Notes under the pieces: model-generated
The model's input: the letters and a program-made list of their open reading frames with translations, nothing else
Told to the model about the DNA's origin: nothing
The model's database searches: none
Made by a program: the position numbers and the translations under genes
Source: Cyanobacteria bacterium SZAS-4
GTDB lineage: Bacteria > Cyanobacteriota > Vampirovibrionia > Obscuribacterales > Obscuribacteraceae
Assembly: GCA_018266255.1 (NCBI GenBank)
Contig: JAFEAT010000004.1
Coordinates: 119,779 to 183,778 of the forward strand
Direction: 5' to 3'
Length of the DNA stretch: 64,000 nt
Shown: piece after piece, positions 16,789 to 26,920 of the stretch
How positions within the stretch are numbered: the stretch's first letter is position 1
Layout: each line of letters starts with the position of its first letter

Positions 16789-18438
16789 ATGAAAGCCTTC
16801 ACAGATCTCTACACAGCTCTCGATGAGACGACAAAAACAAACGAAAAAATAGCTGCAATGAAAAGCTATTTCGAAAGCGCGAGTCCAGAAGATTCGGCGT
16901 GGGCAATTTACTTTTTGACTGGCAGAAAACCGAAGCAATTAATGCAAATTCCGAAGCTGGTAGCTCTCGCTGTAGCCGCCGCCGGTGTGCCCGGATGGAT
17001 GTTCGCCGAATCATACGACGCGGTGGGCGACACGGCGGAAACGATTGCATTGCTTTTACCGGATAGCACCAAGACCAGCGAACTACCACTGAGTGATTGG
17101 GTCGAGAATCGCTTGCTGCCATTGCGGGGAGCCACAGAACAAGAGCAAATCGATAGTGTTCTTGAGGCGTGGCAGGAGCTGAACGATCAGCAGCGATTCA
17201 TTTGGAATAAACTCCTCACTGGAGCATTTCGTGTTGGTGTTTCACAGCAGTTGGTGATCAGAGCGCTGAGCCTGGTAAGTAAGATTGAACCAGCAGTGGT
17301 GGCACATCGATTGATGGGCACATGGGAGCCGACAGCAGAGTTTTATCAGCATTTGATGGAGCCTGACACCAAAGACACTGATATCAGCCGACCTTACCCG
17401 TTTTATTTGGCTTATCCATTTGAAAATGACTTGCCAGTTCTCGGCGAAGTGAGCGAGTGGCAAGCAGAATGGAAATGGGATGGTATTCGCTCACAATTGA
17501 TTCGGCGGGGCGGGCAATCGTTCATATGGTCTCGGGGCGAAGAACTGATCTCTGACCGATTTCCTGAGCTCATCGAAGAATCAGTGCTACTACCAGATGG
17601 CACAGTTATTGATGGCGAGATCTTGCCATGGAAAGAAGCGAACGTGTTGCCATTTTCTCAACTTCAATTGCGTATCGGTCGAAAAAATGTCTCGAAGAAA
17701 ATGATGGAAGATGTGCCGGTCATAATCATGGCTTACGATCTGCTTGAATTCGGCGGCGTCGATATCCGCGACCGTGCACTGGTGGAACGCCGAGAACTGC
17801 TGGAGCGCCTTCTGCGAGGACTTTCTTGCAGCTCCGATCCAGCACAGCTCACGATCGCCGAATCCGATAAAGCAGCACCATTCTGTCAACGATTAAGCGA
17901 ACGGTTGCGGATTTCTCCAAAAGTTGAAGTCGATAGCTGGGAAGCATTGAGCGAGTCGCGCAATCACTCCCGCTCGCTGAATGTCGAAGGGCTGATGCTG
18001 AAGAGATTATCATCGCCATACAAAGTTGGACGTCAGCGCGGTGATTGGTGGAAATGGAAAGTCAATCCGTTCACCATGGATGCTGTGCTCATTTATGCAC
18101 AACGTGGCAGTGGCAAACGAGCCAGCTTGTACACTGACTACACCTTTGGATTGTGGGACAACGGCAAGCTCGTCCCCGTGGCGAAAGCTTACTCAGGACT
18201 GACGGATGAAGAGATTCGGCAAGTGGATCTATTTGTGCGGCAGAACACTCTCGAGAAATTTGGACCAGTACGAACCGTTAAACCGGAACTTGTTTTCGAA
18301 CTCGCGTTTGAGGGAATTGCAAAATCCACTCGACACAAATCGGGCATTGCAGTGCGATTTCCGCGCATGTTGCGATGGCGCACAGACAAACCTGCAAACG
18401 AAGCCGACACGCTCGAAACAGTGCAAGCGCTTCTGTAA
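16789..18438 (+). CDS. ATP-dependent DNA ligase
   Basis: 549 residues. The N-terminal domain (about 1-200, with DDQQRF-type ligase N-domain motifs such as NDQQRFIWNKLLTGAFRVGVS) precedes the nucleotidyltransferase core. The adenylated lysine is in EWKWDGIRSQLI, motif III is GTVIDGEIL and motif IV is NVEGLMLKR. Motif V is WWKWKV, followed by an OB-fold region with DAVLIYAQRG. It belongs to the bacterial ligases paired with an MBL exonuclease rather than the NAD-dependent replicative type, and probably serves repair. The helicase and phosphoesterase that often accompany this pair are absent here. Confidence 0.93.
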   Translation: MKAFTDLYTALDETTKTNEKIAAMKSYFESASPEDSAWAIYFLTGRKPKQLMQIPKLVALAVAAAGVPGWMFAESYDAVGDTAETIALLLPDSTKTSELPLSDWVENRLLPLRGATEQEQIDSVLEAWQELNDQQRFIWNKLLTGAFRVGVSQQLVIRALSLVSKIEPAVVAHRLMGTWEPTAEFYQHLMEPDTKDTDISRPYPFYLAYPFENDLPVLGEVSEWQAEWKWDGIRSQLIRRGGQSFIWSRGEELISDRFPELIEESVLLPDGTVIDGEILPWKEANVLPFSQLQLRIGRKNVSKKMMEDVPVIIMAYDLLEFGGVDIRDRALVERRELLERLLRGLSCSSDPAQLTIAESDKAAPFCQRLSERLRISPKVEVDSWEALSESRNHSRSLNVEGLMLKRLSSPYKVGRQRGDWWKWKVNPFTMDAVLIYAQRGSGKRASLYTDYTFGLWDNGKLVPVAKAYSGLTDEEIRQVDLFVRQNTLEKFGPVRTVKPELVFELAFEGIAKSTRHKSGIAVRFPRMLRWRTDKPANEADTLETVQALL

Positions 18439-18439
18439 A

Positions 18440-21400
18440 TCAGTGAGGCACTGGGGGCGGCTCTGTTTGCGGCAGTGCGCTAGCTGGTATTTTGCTTTCG
18501 TCTGGATGGAAAACGCGTTTTTGGAATCTATCCAGGTAGATGTAGAACACTGGAGTGATATACAGCGTCACCAGCTGCGATACCAGCAATCCGCCCACTA
18601 CTGTCAAGCCTAATGGCTGGCGAGCTTCGGACCCTGCGCCAAATGCTATCGCTATCGGAATGCCGCCCATCAGCGCGGCCATCGTCGTCATCATGATTGG
18701 ACGGAATCTTGTCAGGCAAGCTTCAAAGATCGCGTCCTCAGCTGATTTGTGCCCTTCTCGCTCAGCTTCTACCGCAAAGTCGATCATCATGATCGCGTTC
18801 TTTTTGACGATACCAATCAACATGATCAAGCCCAAAAAACCGTAAATATTCAGATCGACACGGCAGATCATCAGGATCAATAAAGCGCCCAATCCCGCTG
18901 ACGGCAAGCCTGACAAGATTGTGATCGGGTGAATGAAGCTCTCGTACAAAATGCCCAGCACGATGTAGATGACGACCACTGCTAAAAGCAGAAGCACCCA
19001 CAAGTTTTGCAGCGAGTCTTCAAACGCAGAAGCTGTACCCTGAAATCCAGTTGTAACAGACGCCGGAACAATCTCTCTATCTTTGGCGAATGCCTTAACG
19101 GCATTTGTGACATTCCCCAAAGAGGCTTCTGGTTTCAGATTGAACGATATCGTCACTGATGGGAATTGGCTCAAGTGATTGACCAATAAAGGCCCAACGC
19201 CATTCTCGATTGTACAAAGGGATTCCAGTGGCACAAGCTGTCCGTTTGTGCTGTGCAAATACAGGTCGGCAAGCTTAGTTGGGTCCTTATAGAAGCGCGG
19301 CTGCACTTCAATAATTACCCAATATTGATTGGTTGACGTATACATCGTCGAGATCTGGCGCGCGGCATATGCGCTGTTTAACGCATCCTCGACCTGCTGC
19401 ATACTTACTCCGAAGCGCGCGCATTTGTCTCGATTGACGGTGAGATGCACCTCTGGATTGCTGATTTGCAAATCAGAGGTGACGTCGACAACACCGTCAA
19501 TGCCCTTGATTTTCTCCTGCAACTTCGCTGCAGCGGCGTGCAGTTCGTCTATGTTTGGACTCGATAGAGTGAATTGATAGAGACTCTTTGTCACCTGACC
19601 ACCGATTGTTATCGTTGGTGGATTTTGCACAAAAGCATTGATGCCTGGCACGTTCTGGAGTTTAGGAGAGACCTCCTGAATAAGTTGGTCGGCAGTTAAT
19701 TTGCGATCGGCTCGCGGTTTGAGAACTACCAGCAGTCGTCCTTGATTCAGGGCAACGTTCGGACTGCTGTTTCCGACGCCGAGACTGGACATGACAGACT
19801 CGACATTTGGATCCTTCAAGAGAATGTCCGCCAATTGAGTGTGTAGTCTGGACATTTCCTGAAAAGACGCGCCCTGGTCCGCTTCAGTCATCACAACCAA
19901 CTGTCCAGTGTCTTCGTTTGGCATAAATCCCTTCGGAATATTGGTGAAGAGAACCGCTGTGGCAATCAACATCGCGACGAATCCAAGCATTACCAGAGGC
20001 TTGGCAGACAGGGCAAGTTGCAATGTTGATTTGTATCCAGCCAGGACCAAATCGAAAATTCGATCGGACATCGCACTTAGCTTTCCTTTTTCTGAACCTT
20101 CTTTATTGGGTCTCAGAAAGCGGCTGCAGAGCATTGGCGTGAAGCTTAGCGAAATAAAACCTGAAATCAAAATTGCGATACTGATTGTCACGCCAAACTC
20201 GTTGAACAATCTACCGACAATTCCTGGCAACAAAAGCACCGGAAGAAATACTGCCACCAGTGACAGTGTCATAGATAAAATAGTGAATCCGATTTCGGCT
20301 GATCCATCGTAGGCAGCTTGCATCGGCGTTTTGCCCATTTCCATGTGCCTGACTATGTTCTCGAGCATTACGATCGCGTCGTCCACGACGAATCCCACAG
20401 ATAAGGACAAAGCCATCAAAGATAAGTTGTCCAGACTGAAATTGAGCAGTCGCATGGCTGCGAACGTTCCGACGATAGAAATCGGTAAGGCAAGACTCGG
20501 AATCAACGTCGCTGACAAATTGCCTAAGAAGACGAAGATCACCAACACGACCAACCCTACAGTAAGCAGCAAGGTGAATTGCACATCGTCCACAGAATTT
20601 CTAATCGACGTAGATTGATCGTAGAGAACATCCAGCTTGACGTTTGCTGGAATGACACTGCGGAAATTCGGCATCAATTTCTTGATGTTGTCGACGACTT
20701 GAATTGTGTTCGCGCCGGGCTGACGCAGAACCGCTAGGATGACAGCCGGCTTACCGTTGTACCAACCGCCGGCGCGGTCGTTCTGAACGCTGTCCAGAAC
20801 CTTCGCCACATCGCTCAAGTGAATAGGCGATCCGTTGCGGTTAGCAATAACGATCGGTTTGTAAGCGTCAGCATTTAAGAGTTGACCGTTCGACTGAATC
20901 GTAAATGCTTGAGACTTGCCCCACAATGTACCTGTCGGTTGATTCTGGTTGGCTGCGGAGACTGCAGTCATGACGTCGTCCATGCCCAATCCGTAGGACG
21001 CAAGCCGCTGTGGATTGAGTTGGATGCGCACTGCAAATGGTTGCGCACCGTTGACCTGGACTTGCGCCACTCCATTGATGCGTGAAATCTGCTGAGCAAC
21101 GATAGTCTCTGCGTAGTAGTCGACTTTATACATGGGCAGAGTGTCTGAACTCACCGCCAAATAAATCACCGGTTGCATAGCCGGGTTTACCTTGGCGAAG
21201 GTTGGTGGAGTCGTCATCTGCGGTGGCAGCTGCTTGGATGCAGCAGTGATGCAGGCTTGTACATCGAGGGAGGCGCCATCCATATTTCTGGATGGATCGA
21301 ACTGCAACGTAATTTGAGACTGACTGAGCGTGCTCGTCGATGTCATTTGACTCAAACCAGCGATGGTGGCAAATTGTTTTTCAAGCGGAATCGAGACTGC

Positions 21401-21583
21401 AGAGGCCATCGTCTCAGCGCTTGCGCCAGGCAGGTTACTGGTTACTTGCAAAGTTGGGAAATCAACATTCGGCAAATTACTCAATGGCAGCGACTTATAG
21501 CCGATTGCGCCGAACAGCAGAATGGCGAACATGACTAGCGTTGTCATCACTGGTCTATCGATGAATATCTTACTGATGCTCAC
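18440..21583 (-). CDS. RND efflux pump inner-membrane transporter, second of two
   Basis: 1047 residues of the HAE-1 RND family, with 12 membrane helices and two large periplasmic loops. The proton-relay Asp pair is in VGFVVDDAIVMLENIVRH (TM4). FIDRPVMTTLVMFAILLFG, GPGA-like LPNVDFPTLQV and the C-terminal PLGLTVVGGLLVSQLVTLYITPVFY are family motifs. The adjacent duplicate gene and its length fit the MdtBC/MuxBC type, where two different subunits assemble together. It is the last gene of the operon, and its start shares one base with the stop of the first RND gene. It ends 2 bases from the convergent ligase. Confidence 0.93.
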   Translation of the reverse strand: MSISKIFIDRPVMTTLVMFAILLFGAIGYKSLPLSNLPNVDFPTLQVTSNLPGASAETMASAVSIPLEKQFATIAGLSQMTSTSTLSQSQITLQFDPSRNMDGASLDVQACITAASKQLPPQMTTPPTFAKVNPAMQPVIYLAVSSDTLPMYKVDYYAETIVAQQISRINGVAQVQVNGAQPFAVRIQLNPQRLASYGLGMDDVMTAVSAANQNQPTGTLWGKSQAFTIQSNGQLLNADAYKPIVIANRNGSPIHLSDVAKVLDSVQNDRAGGWYNGKPAVILAVLRQPGANTIQVVDNIKKLMPNFRSVIPANVKLDVLYDQSTSIRNSVDDVQFTLLLTVGLVVLVIFVFLGNLSATLIPSLALPISIVGTFAAMRLLNFSLDNLSLMALSLSVGFVVDDAIVMLENIVRHMEMGKTPMQAAYDGSAEIGFTILSMTLSLVAVFLPVLLLPGIVGRLFNEFGVTISIAILISGFISLSFTPMLCSRFLRPNKEGSEKGKLSAMSDRIFDLVLAGYKSTLQLALSAKPLVMLGFVAMLIATAVLFTNIPKGFMPNEDTGQLVVMTEADQGASFQEMSRLHTQLADILLKDPNVESVMSSLGVGNSSPNVALNQGRLLVVLKPRADRKLTADQLIQEVSPKLQNVPGINAFVQNPPTITIGGQVTKSLYQFTLSSPNIDELHAAAAKLQEKIKGIDGVVDVTSDLQISNPEVHLTVNRDKCARFGVSMQQVEDALNSAYAARQISTMYTSTNQYWVIIEVQPRFYKDPTKLADLYLHSTNGQLVPLESLCTIENGVGPLLVNHLSQFPSVTISFNLKPEASLGNVTNAVKAFAKDREIVPASVTTGFQGTASAFEDSLQNLWVLLLLAVVVIYIVLGILYESFIHPITILSGLPSAGLGALLILMICRVDLNIYGFLGLIMLIGIVKKNAIMMIDFAVEAEREGHKSAEDAIFEACLTRFRPIMMTTMAALMGGIPIAIAFGAGSEARQPLGLTVVGGLLVSQLVTLYITPVFYIYLDRFQKRVFHPDESKIPASALPQTEPPPVPH

Positions 21584-24500
21584 TAGATTCCCTCATGCGC
21601 TGTCGCGGGTTTAACTCGGTGCTTTCTTTCAGCGAGGCGCTTCTGCAATCGATCCAAATAGATGTAGAAGACAGGAGTGATATATAAGGTCACCAATTGT
21701 GATACCAGCAATCCACCCACGATAGTCAAACCGAGTGGACGTCTGGCTTCGGACCCTTGTCCCAGGGCAATGGCGATAGGCAGGCTGCCCAAAAGTGCGC
21801 ACATCGTCGTCATCACGATTGGACGGAAACGAGTGATGCAGGCTTTGAAAATCGCATCTTCGGCGCTGACATTCTCTGTGCGTTCATAGTCGACGGCGAA
21901 ATCGACCATCATAATGGCGTTCTTTTTCACGATTCCGATCAACAAAACCAGTCCGAGAAATCCGTAAATGTCCAGAACCATGTGGAACGCCAAAAGGATG
22001 AGAACGGCGCCCAGACCGGCAGAAGGCAATCCAGAGAGAATTGTGAACGGATGGACAAAGCTCTCGTACAAGATACCGAGAACGATGTAGATCACTAGAA
22101 TGGAGACGATCAAGAGTAGACCCAAGTTGCCGACTGAACTTTCGAATATTTGTGCATTGCCCTGAAACTTGTAGGTGACGTCCTCTGGAACCATAGATTT
22201 GGCGATGTCCTTGACCTTATCGACAGCCTCACTGAGAGAGACTTGCGGCTTCAAGTTGAATGAAAGCGTGACGGCAGTGAATTGCCCAAGATGATTCACT
22301 TGCATCGGACCGACGCCTCTGCTCACAGTGGCGACGGTGCTGATTGGCACGAGGTCACCAGCAGCGGTGCGCACCTTCAACCACTCCAACATGGATGCGT
22401 CCTGATTAAACTCAGGCGAGACTTCTAAAATCACCCAGTATTGATTAGTCGGCGTGTAAATTACAGAAACCTGTCGCTGGGAGTAGGCGCTGTTCAAGGC
22501 GTCCTGCACCTGGTCCATGCCCAATCCCAGTTTGGACATTTTGTCGCGATCGATTTTGATATTGAGTTGTAAGTTCTTCACTTGCAAATCAGTATTCACG
22601 TCTTGCAATTGAGGAAGATCGCGCAGTTTATCGAGAAGAGCGTTGGCGGTCTTGTACAACTCATCAGTGTTAGAAGACGACAAAGTGAGCTGGTACATCG
22701 CTTTTGTCTGCATACCACCGATTCGGATCGCTGGAGTGTTTTGCATAAAAAACTTGATGCCAGGAATGCGTGAAGTCTTTTTGCGCAAATCCTGAATGAT
22801 GTCATCAACAGACATGGTTCGTTCACTAAACGGCTTCATCACCATCATAATCCGCCCTTGATTGGCTGATGGTGTGGGTCCGCTCGCTCCAACGCTAGAC
22901 ATGAAAGCCGACACAGCTTTCTCTTTTTGAACGATTGCAGCTATCTCTTGTTGGTGGCGAACCATCTCTGTAAAGGAAATTCCCTGAATGGCCTCGGTGG
23001 TGCCCATAATCTGCCCCTGGTCTTCAGTCGGCAGAAAACCTTTCGGCATGATGGAAATCAACTGCACAGTGGCAGCGACCATGACGACGAAAAGTGCAGT
23101 CACAATCAGCTTGTGCTCCAGTGCAACGCGTAAACTTTGCTCGTACATATATAAAAGAACACCGAAAATCCGATCGGAAATCACGATCATCAAGTTCTTT
23201 TTCTGCTCTTTCTGAGGGCTGATAAATCGGCTGCAGAGCATTGGAGTGAGTGTCAGGGCAACGAATCCAGAAATCAAAATGGCGACACTCATCGTCACGC
23301 CGAATTCAAAAAACAGTCTTCCGATAATTCCACCCATGAGCAACACTGGAATGAATACTGCAATTAGCGAAACTGTCATCGAAACTACGGTGAATCCGAT
23401 TTCTCGCGAACCGTTCAACGCCGCTTCCATAGGAGTTTCGCCCATCTCAATGTGCCGTACGATGTTTTCCATGACGACAATTGCATCGTCCACAACAAAT
23501 CCGACACACAAAGTCAAAGCCATTAAGGAGATGTTGTTGAGCGTAAAACCAAACATTTTCATCGCCGCAAAAGTGCCTAAAATGGACACTGGCAGCGACA
23601 AGCTGGCGATAATCGTGGTGGGCACATTGCCGAGAAAAAAGAAGATAACCAGGATTACCAGCCCAATCGTTATCAATAAAGTTCGCTGCACATCGTCGAC
23701 TGAGCGACGAATTCCTTGCGACCGGTCGAAGAGAATGTTTACATCGACCGCCTTTGGCAGGATGGCACGAAAATTCGGTAGCAACTCTCTGATGTGATCC
23801 ACAATTTGGATCGTATTGGTGCCCGGTTGCCGTTGCACGGCGAGTACGACAGCCCGTGTGTCTTTGTACCAGGTTGCGACTTTGTCAGTTTGCGTACTGT
23901 CGATGACATTTCCAAGGTCACTCAAACGAACCGGTGCTCCATTTTTGTAAGTGACGATCAATGGTGCGAAGGCTTTTGCGTTAAACAGCTGTCCGTTGAC
24001 CCGGATGTTAGGAGCCTGCTTTGGTCCAGATAATGTGCCAGTTGGCAAATTGACATTGTTCGTGCGAATGGCGTTTGCTACTTCATCGATACCAATTCCG
24101 TAGCTAGCCAGCTTGCGTGGATCGACTTGCACGTGGGGTGAAAAAATCTGCGAACCGAAAACTTGCACTTGTGCCACGCCACTCGTCATGGAGATACGCG
24201 GCGCAAGAACGTTTTCAGCGTACTCATCGACAGTGTATAGCGGCAGCGTAGGCGAGCTTAACGCGATAAACAAAATTGGCGCATCAGCTGGATTCACCTT
24301 TTTGAAAGTTGGAGGCGTCGGCATACTGGTCGGAAGAAGCGGACGAGCAGCGATAATCGCAGCTTGCACGTCTTCTGCCGCACCATCGATTTCGCGCGTC
24401 AAATTGAACTGCAGGGAAATTTGGGTCGACCCCATAGAGTTCGTCGAACTCATGTTATCTAGACCGGCAATACTTCCGAATTGCTTTTCAAGCGGCGTAG

Positions 24501-24690
24501 CAACGGCTGATGCCATGGTTTCAGCATTCGCTCCGGGCAAACTGGCGGATACCGAGATGGTAGGGAAATCTACAGCTGGTAGGTCGTTAACCGCAAGGGA
24601 GAAATAAGCGAACGTTCCGAAGATCAGCAACGCCACCATAAGTAGTGTCGTCATGACGGGACGAACGATAAATATCCGCGAAAAATTCAC
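21583..24690 (-). CDS. RND efflux pump inner-membrane transporter, first of two
   Basis: 1035 residues, a paralogue of the RND gene that follows it. FIVRPVMTTLLMVALLIFG opens TM1, VGFVVDDAIVVMENIVRHIEMGE carries the TM4 Asp pair, and PLGLTIVGGLLVSQLVTLYITPVFY lies near the end. Together with the downstream gene it resembles MdtB and MdtC, whose functional pump is a heterotrimer. The start follows the adaptor-protein stop by 2 bases. Substrates cannot be read from the sequence. No outer-membrane channel gene is nearby, so a TolC-like partner must be encoded elsewhere. Confidence 0.93.
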   Translation of the reverse strand: MNFSRIFIVRPVMTTLLMVALLIFGTFAYFSLAVNDLPAVDFPTISVSASLPGANAETMASAVATPLEKQFGSIAGLDNMSSTNSMGSTQISLQFNLTREIDGAAEDVQAAIIAARPLLPTSMPTPPTFKKVNPADAPILFIALSSPTLPLYTVDEYAENVLAPRISMTSGVAQVQVFGSQIFSPHVQVDPRKLASYGIGIDEVANAIRTNNVNLPTGTLSGPKQAPNIRVNGQLFNAKAFAPLIVTYKNGAPVRLSDLGNVIDSTQTDKVATWYKDTRAVVLAVQRQPGTNTIQIVDHIRELLPNFRAILPKAVDVNILFDRSQGIRRSVDDVQRTLLITIGLVILVIFFFLGNVPTTIIASLSLPVSILGTFAAMKMFGFTLNNISLMALTLCVGFVVDDAIVVMENIVRHIEMGETPMEAALNGSREIGFTVVSMTVSLIAVFIPVLLMGGIIGRLFFEFGVTMSVAILISGFVALTLTPMLCSRFISPQKEQKKNLMIVISDRIFGVLLYMYEQSLRVALEHKLIVTALFVVMVAATVQLISIMPKGFLPTEDQGQIMGTTEAIQGISFTEMVRHQQEIAAIVQKEKAVSAFMSSVGASGPTPSANQGRIMMVMKPFSERTMSVDDIIQDLRKKTSRIPGIKFFMQNTPAIRIGGMQTKAMYQLTLSSSNTDELYKTANALLDKLRDLPQLQDVNTDLQVKNLQLNIKIDRDKMSKLGLGMDQVQDALNSAYSQRQVSVIYTPTNQYWVILEVSPEFNQDASMLEWLKVRTAAGDLVPISTVATVSRGVGPMQVNHLGQFTAVTLSFNLKPQVSLSEAVDKVKDIAKSMVPEDVTYKFQGNAQIFESSVGNLGLLLIVSILVIYIVLGILYESFVHPFTILSGLPSAGLGAVLILLAFHMVLDIYGFLGLVLLIGIVKKNAIMMVDFAVDYERTENVSAEDAIFKACITRFRPIVMTTMCALLGSLPIAIALGQGSEARRPLGLTIVGGLLVSQLVTLYITPVFYIYLDRLQKRLAERKHRVKPATAHEGI

Positions 24691-24692
24691 CG

Positions 24693-26108
24693 TTATCTAC
24701 CAGGAGCGCTGCCCTGATCCTGCCCGCCAGCCGGTTGCTTCACGATATCGACGCGAGCGCCTGGCGTCAATTGCAACTGACCGTCAGTGACAACCTTATC
24801 GCCTGCCCTCAAGCCGCTGCCGATTGCAGCGAGGTCGCCATAAGTTCTCTTCAAATCTACAGTGACGAAGTCAACCGTATTATCAGGCTTGACCACATAA
24901 ACTGAGTTACCCTGTTGGCTGGTTTGCACCGCGCTTGATGGCACGACTGTTGTCTTACCATCTGGAGGCATGGTCACAATCACATCCACGAACTGCCCTG
25001 GAAAGAGCTTGCCATCGCTGTTTGGAAAAGTTGCTCTCAAAGCAACCGTGCCACTGGTCGTGTTGACTGTACTTTCAAGGAAAGTGACAGATCCGATAAA
25101 CTTCTCTTTTCTCTTTCCTTCAATCAACGCTTGCACAGTCAAAGTTTTGTCGACCATGCATTTTCGCACTTGATCGAGATTTTGCTCAGGTACGGTAAAG
25201 GTGACGTAGATAGGTTCGATCTGATTGATGCTTACAATAGGAGTGGTAGAGTTGGCGGTAACGACGTTGCCTTCGTAGACGTTCAAGCTTCCGGTTCTTC
25301 CATTAATAGGAGAGCGGATCTGCGTAAAGCCGAGGTTGATACGAGCGTTATCAACCATAGCCTGGTCAGCCCTTAAAGTTCCCTGTGCCGTTTGAATCGC
25401 CGCGCGGTCTGCATTCAAAACTTCTTTTGCATTTTCAACTGCTTTCTTGTCAGCTTCGATGGCAGCTTCGGCGGTTGCAGCGTTAGTCGTCATCTGGTCC
25501 GACTGCTCATGAGACACCGCACCTTCCACCACAAGTTTGTCGTATCTAGACATCTGTGTTTTGGCCAAACGAGCGAGAGAATAATCGCGGTTAACGTTAG
25601 CTTGCAGAGTTCCAACCGTAGCTTCATCCTTGGCTAAATTAGCCTGCGCTGACTTCACCTGAGCTTGGTCGCGAGCCACATTGCCGAGAGCTTGTTCTAA
25701 GGCCGCCTCGTAAGTGCGCGGGTCGATTTGAAACAGGAGTTCCCCCTTTTTCACGTTTTGACCTTGCGTGAAAAATACCTTTTGAAGTTGTCCGCCAACT
25801 TGCGGAATGATATTGACCACTGAATAAGGAAGGACATTTCCAATCGTACGAACTTCAATTGGAACGTCTTGAATCCTTGCTATCGCCACATTTACGGGAG
25901 CTGAGCGAGCCTTTTTGCCTTCAGTTTTCTTGTCGCCTGCACCCTTCTGGCCGCCCCAGAAAAAGTAAGCTGCCCCAGCCAGGATAAGAACAAGCACCGT
26001 CAGTAGTATCGGTCGAACCATTCCCGACTTCTTCGTTTTCTCTACGTCAACACTTCCATCAGAAGTCGTATGTGTGGTCACAACTGAGTCCTCAACATCC
26101 TTAATCAT
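24693..26108 (-). CDS. RND periplasmic adaptor (membrane fusion protein)
   Basis: 471 residues. One N-terminal anchor (VRPILLTVLVLILAGAAYFFW, about 29-50) is followed by the adaptor fold. The lipoyl half-motif is VGGQLQKVFFTQGQNVKKGELLFQIDPRTYEA, and a long alpha-helical hairpin rich in Ala, Gln and Asp spans about 135-255. The second half-motif is INLGFTQIRSPINGRTG, and the beta-barrel and membrane-proximal domains follow. The hairpin is longer than in MdtA. The adaptor links the two RND subunits to an outer-membrane channel. Its start shares one base with the marR stop. Confidence 0.93.
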   Translation of the reverse strand: MIKDVEDSVVTTHTTSDGSVDVEKTKKSGMVRPILLTVLVLILAGAAYFFWGGQKGAGDKKTEGKKARSAPVNVAIARIQDVPIEVRTIGNVLPYSVVNIIPQVGGQLQKVFFTQGQNVKKGELLFQIDPRTYEAALEQALGNVARDQAQVKSAQANLAKDEATVGTLQANVNRDYSLARLAKTQMSRYDKLVVEGAVSHEQSDQMTTNAATAEAAIEADKKAVENAKEVLNADRAAIQTAQGTLRADQAMVDNARINLGFTQIRSPINGRTGSLNVYEGNVVTANSTTPIVSINQIEPIYVTFTVPEQNLDQVRKCMVDKTLTVQALIEGKRKEKFIGSVTFLESTVNTTSGTVALRATFPNSDGKLFPGQFVDVIVTMPPDGKTTVVPSSAVQTSQQGNSVYVVKPDNTVDFVTVDLKRTYGDLAAIGSGLRAGDKVVTDGQLQLTPGARVDIVKQPAGGQDQGSAPGR

Positions 26109-26584
26109 TACAGTGTCATCCCTTTTGCAGCTTCGGCCAAGATTGCGAGTCCCTCATTGATCTTCGATAACTGTTCTGGCGTTTGTGTCTTCAGCACTTG
26201 TGCCACCATGAATTGAGCCTTGCTTCTGGCGTCTTCCAACACTTCTGTGCCGCTGTCAGTGAGAGTAAGAAGCGTTCGTCGTCTCTCACTTGGATCTTCT
26301 TTTCGATCCAACAAATTCTTTTTGACGAGACGATCTACTAATACAGACGCGGTTGGATTGGTTACGTCCAGGTGTGCAGCGACATCGGATACGCCTGCTC
26401 CAGGATTGCGAGAGACGTGACCTAAAACCCGCAGTTGAGGCAGAGATAAACCTCCTCCTCGGCGCACACCTGTGCGTATCAAACGCATGATCACCGGCAC
26501 TGATTCGACTACTTGTCGGGCTGAAGCCATAACTGAAAGTTCATCGGGATTGGGGGACCGGGATGTAAACCTGGTGATGTTCAC
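26108..26584 (-). CDS. MarR-family transcriptional regulator
   Basis: 158 residues with a winged helix: LSLPQLRVLGHVSRNPGAGVSDVAAHLDVTNPTASVLVDRLVKKNLLDRKEDPSERRRTLLTLTDSG. The DxRxxxLxLT-type wing is present as DPSERRRTLLTLTDSG. I prefer the GTG at 26584, which has GAGGT seven bases upstream. A GTG three codons earlier (26593) directly abuts that site. As first gene of the efflux operon it probably represses its own operon and is released by a ligand, as in MarR and EmrR, but this is inference from context. A near-palindromic TTAG-C-TAAGCTTA-CTAA at about 26615-26632 is a candidate operator. Confidence 0.9.
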   Translation of the reverse strand: MNITRFTSRSPNPDELSVMASARQVVESVPVIMRLIRTGVRRGGGLSLPQLRVLGHVSRNPGAGVSDVAAHLDVTNPTASVLVDRLVKKNLLDRKEDPSERRRTLLTLTDSGTEVLEDARSKAQFMVAQVLKTQTPEQLSKINEGLAILAEAAKGMTL

Positions 26585-26920
26585 GACGTGCACCTCAAGT
26601 TGAACTTCGGATAGTTAGCTAAGCTTACTAATAGCTTTGCACACTGTTAGCGCTCTTAATCTTACGACGCGCCGCCCGCCATTGTGTTCCATACTGCCAG
26701 AGCCACGAAGATGCCACCCCTGCCCGAAAAAATCGGATTTCATAGGCAATTCGACCACACCACCTCAAACGCCAAACGATATCGGACTGGGAGCAAAGGG
26801 GTTACTCGAGATCTCTTTAGCGCGCCTGAAAACGCCCTCCCAGTCAGGGTTCCCGGGCAAGGCATTATAACGCTAGAACAAGGTCTAAACACATACTGGA
26901 GTCTAAAAACTTGAAACTTT
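26585..26920. other. intergenic stretch upstream of marR
   Basis: No convincing gene. It holds the bulged palindrome around AAGCTT near 26615-26632, just upstream of the marR start. At 26777-26784 there is a single CGATATCG whose flanks (ACGATATCGGAC) match the copy at 63989 over 12 bases. Short open frames here have no ribosome site and arginine- or proline-rich translations typical of noise. Confidence 0.55.

Noticed and set aside
26637..26914. Short open frames in the region before marR
   Set aside because: No ribosome site, and noise-like Pro/Arg composition. They overlap each other in different frames.
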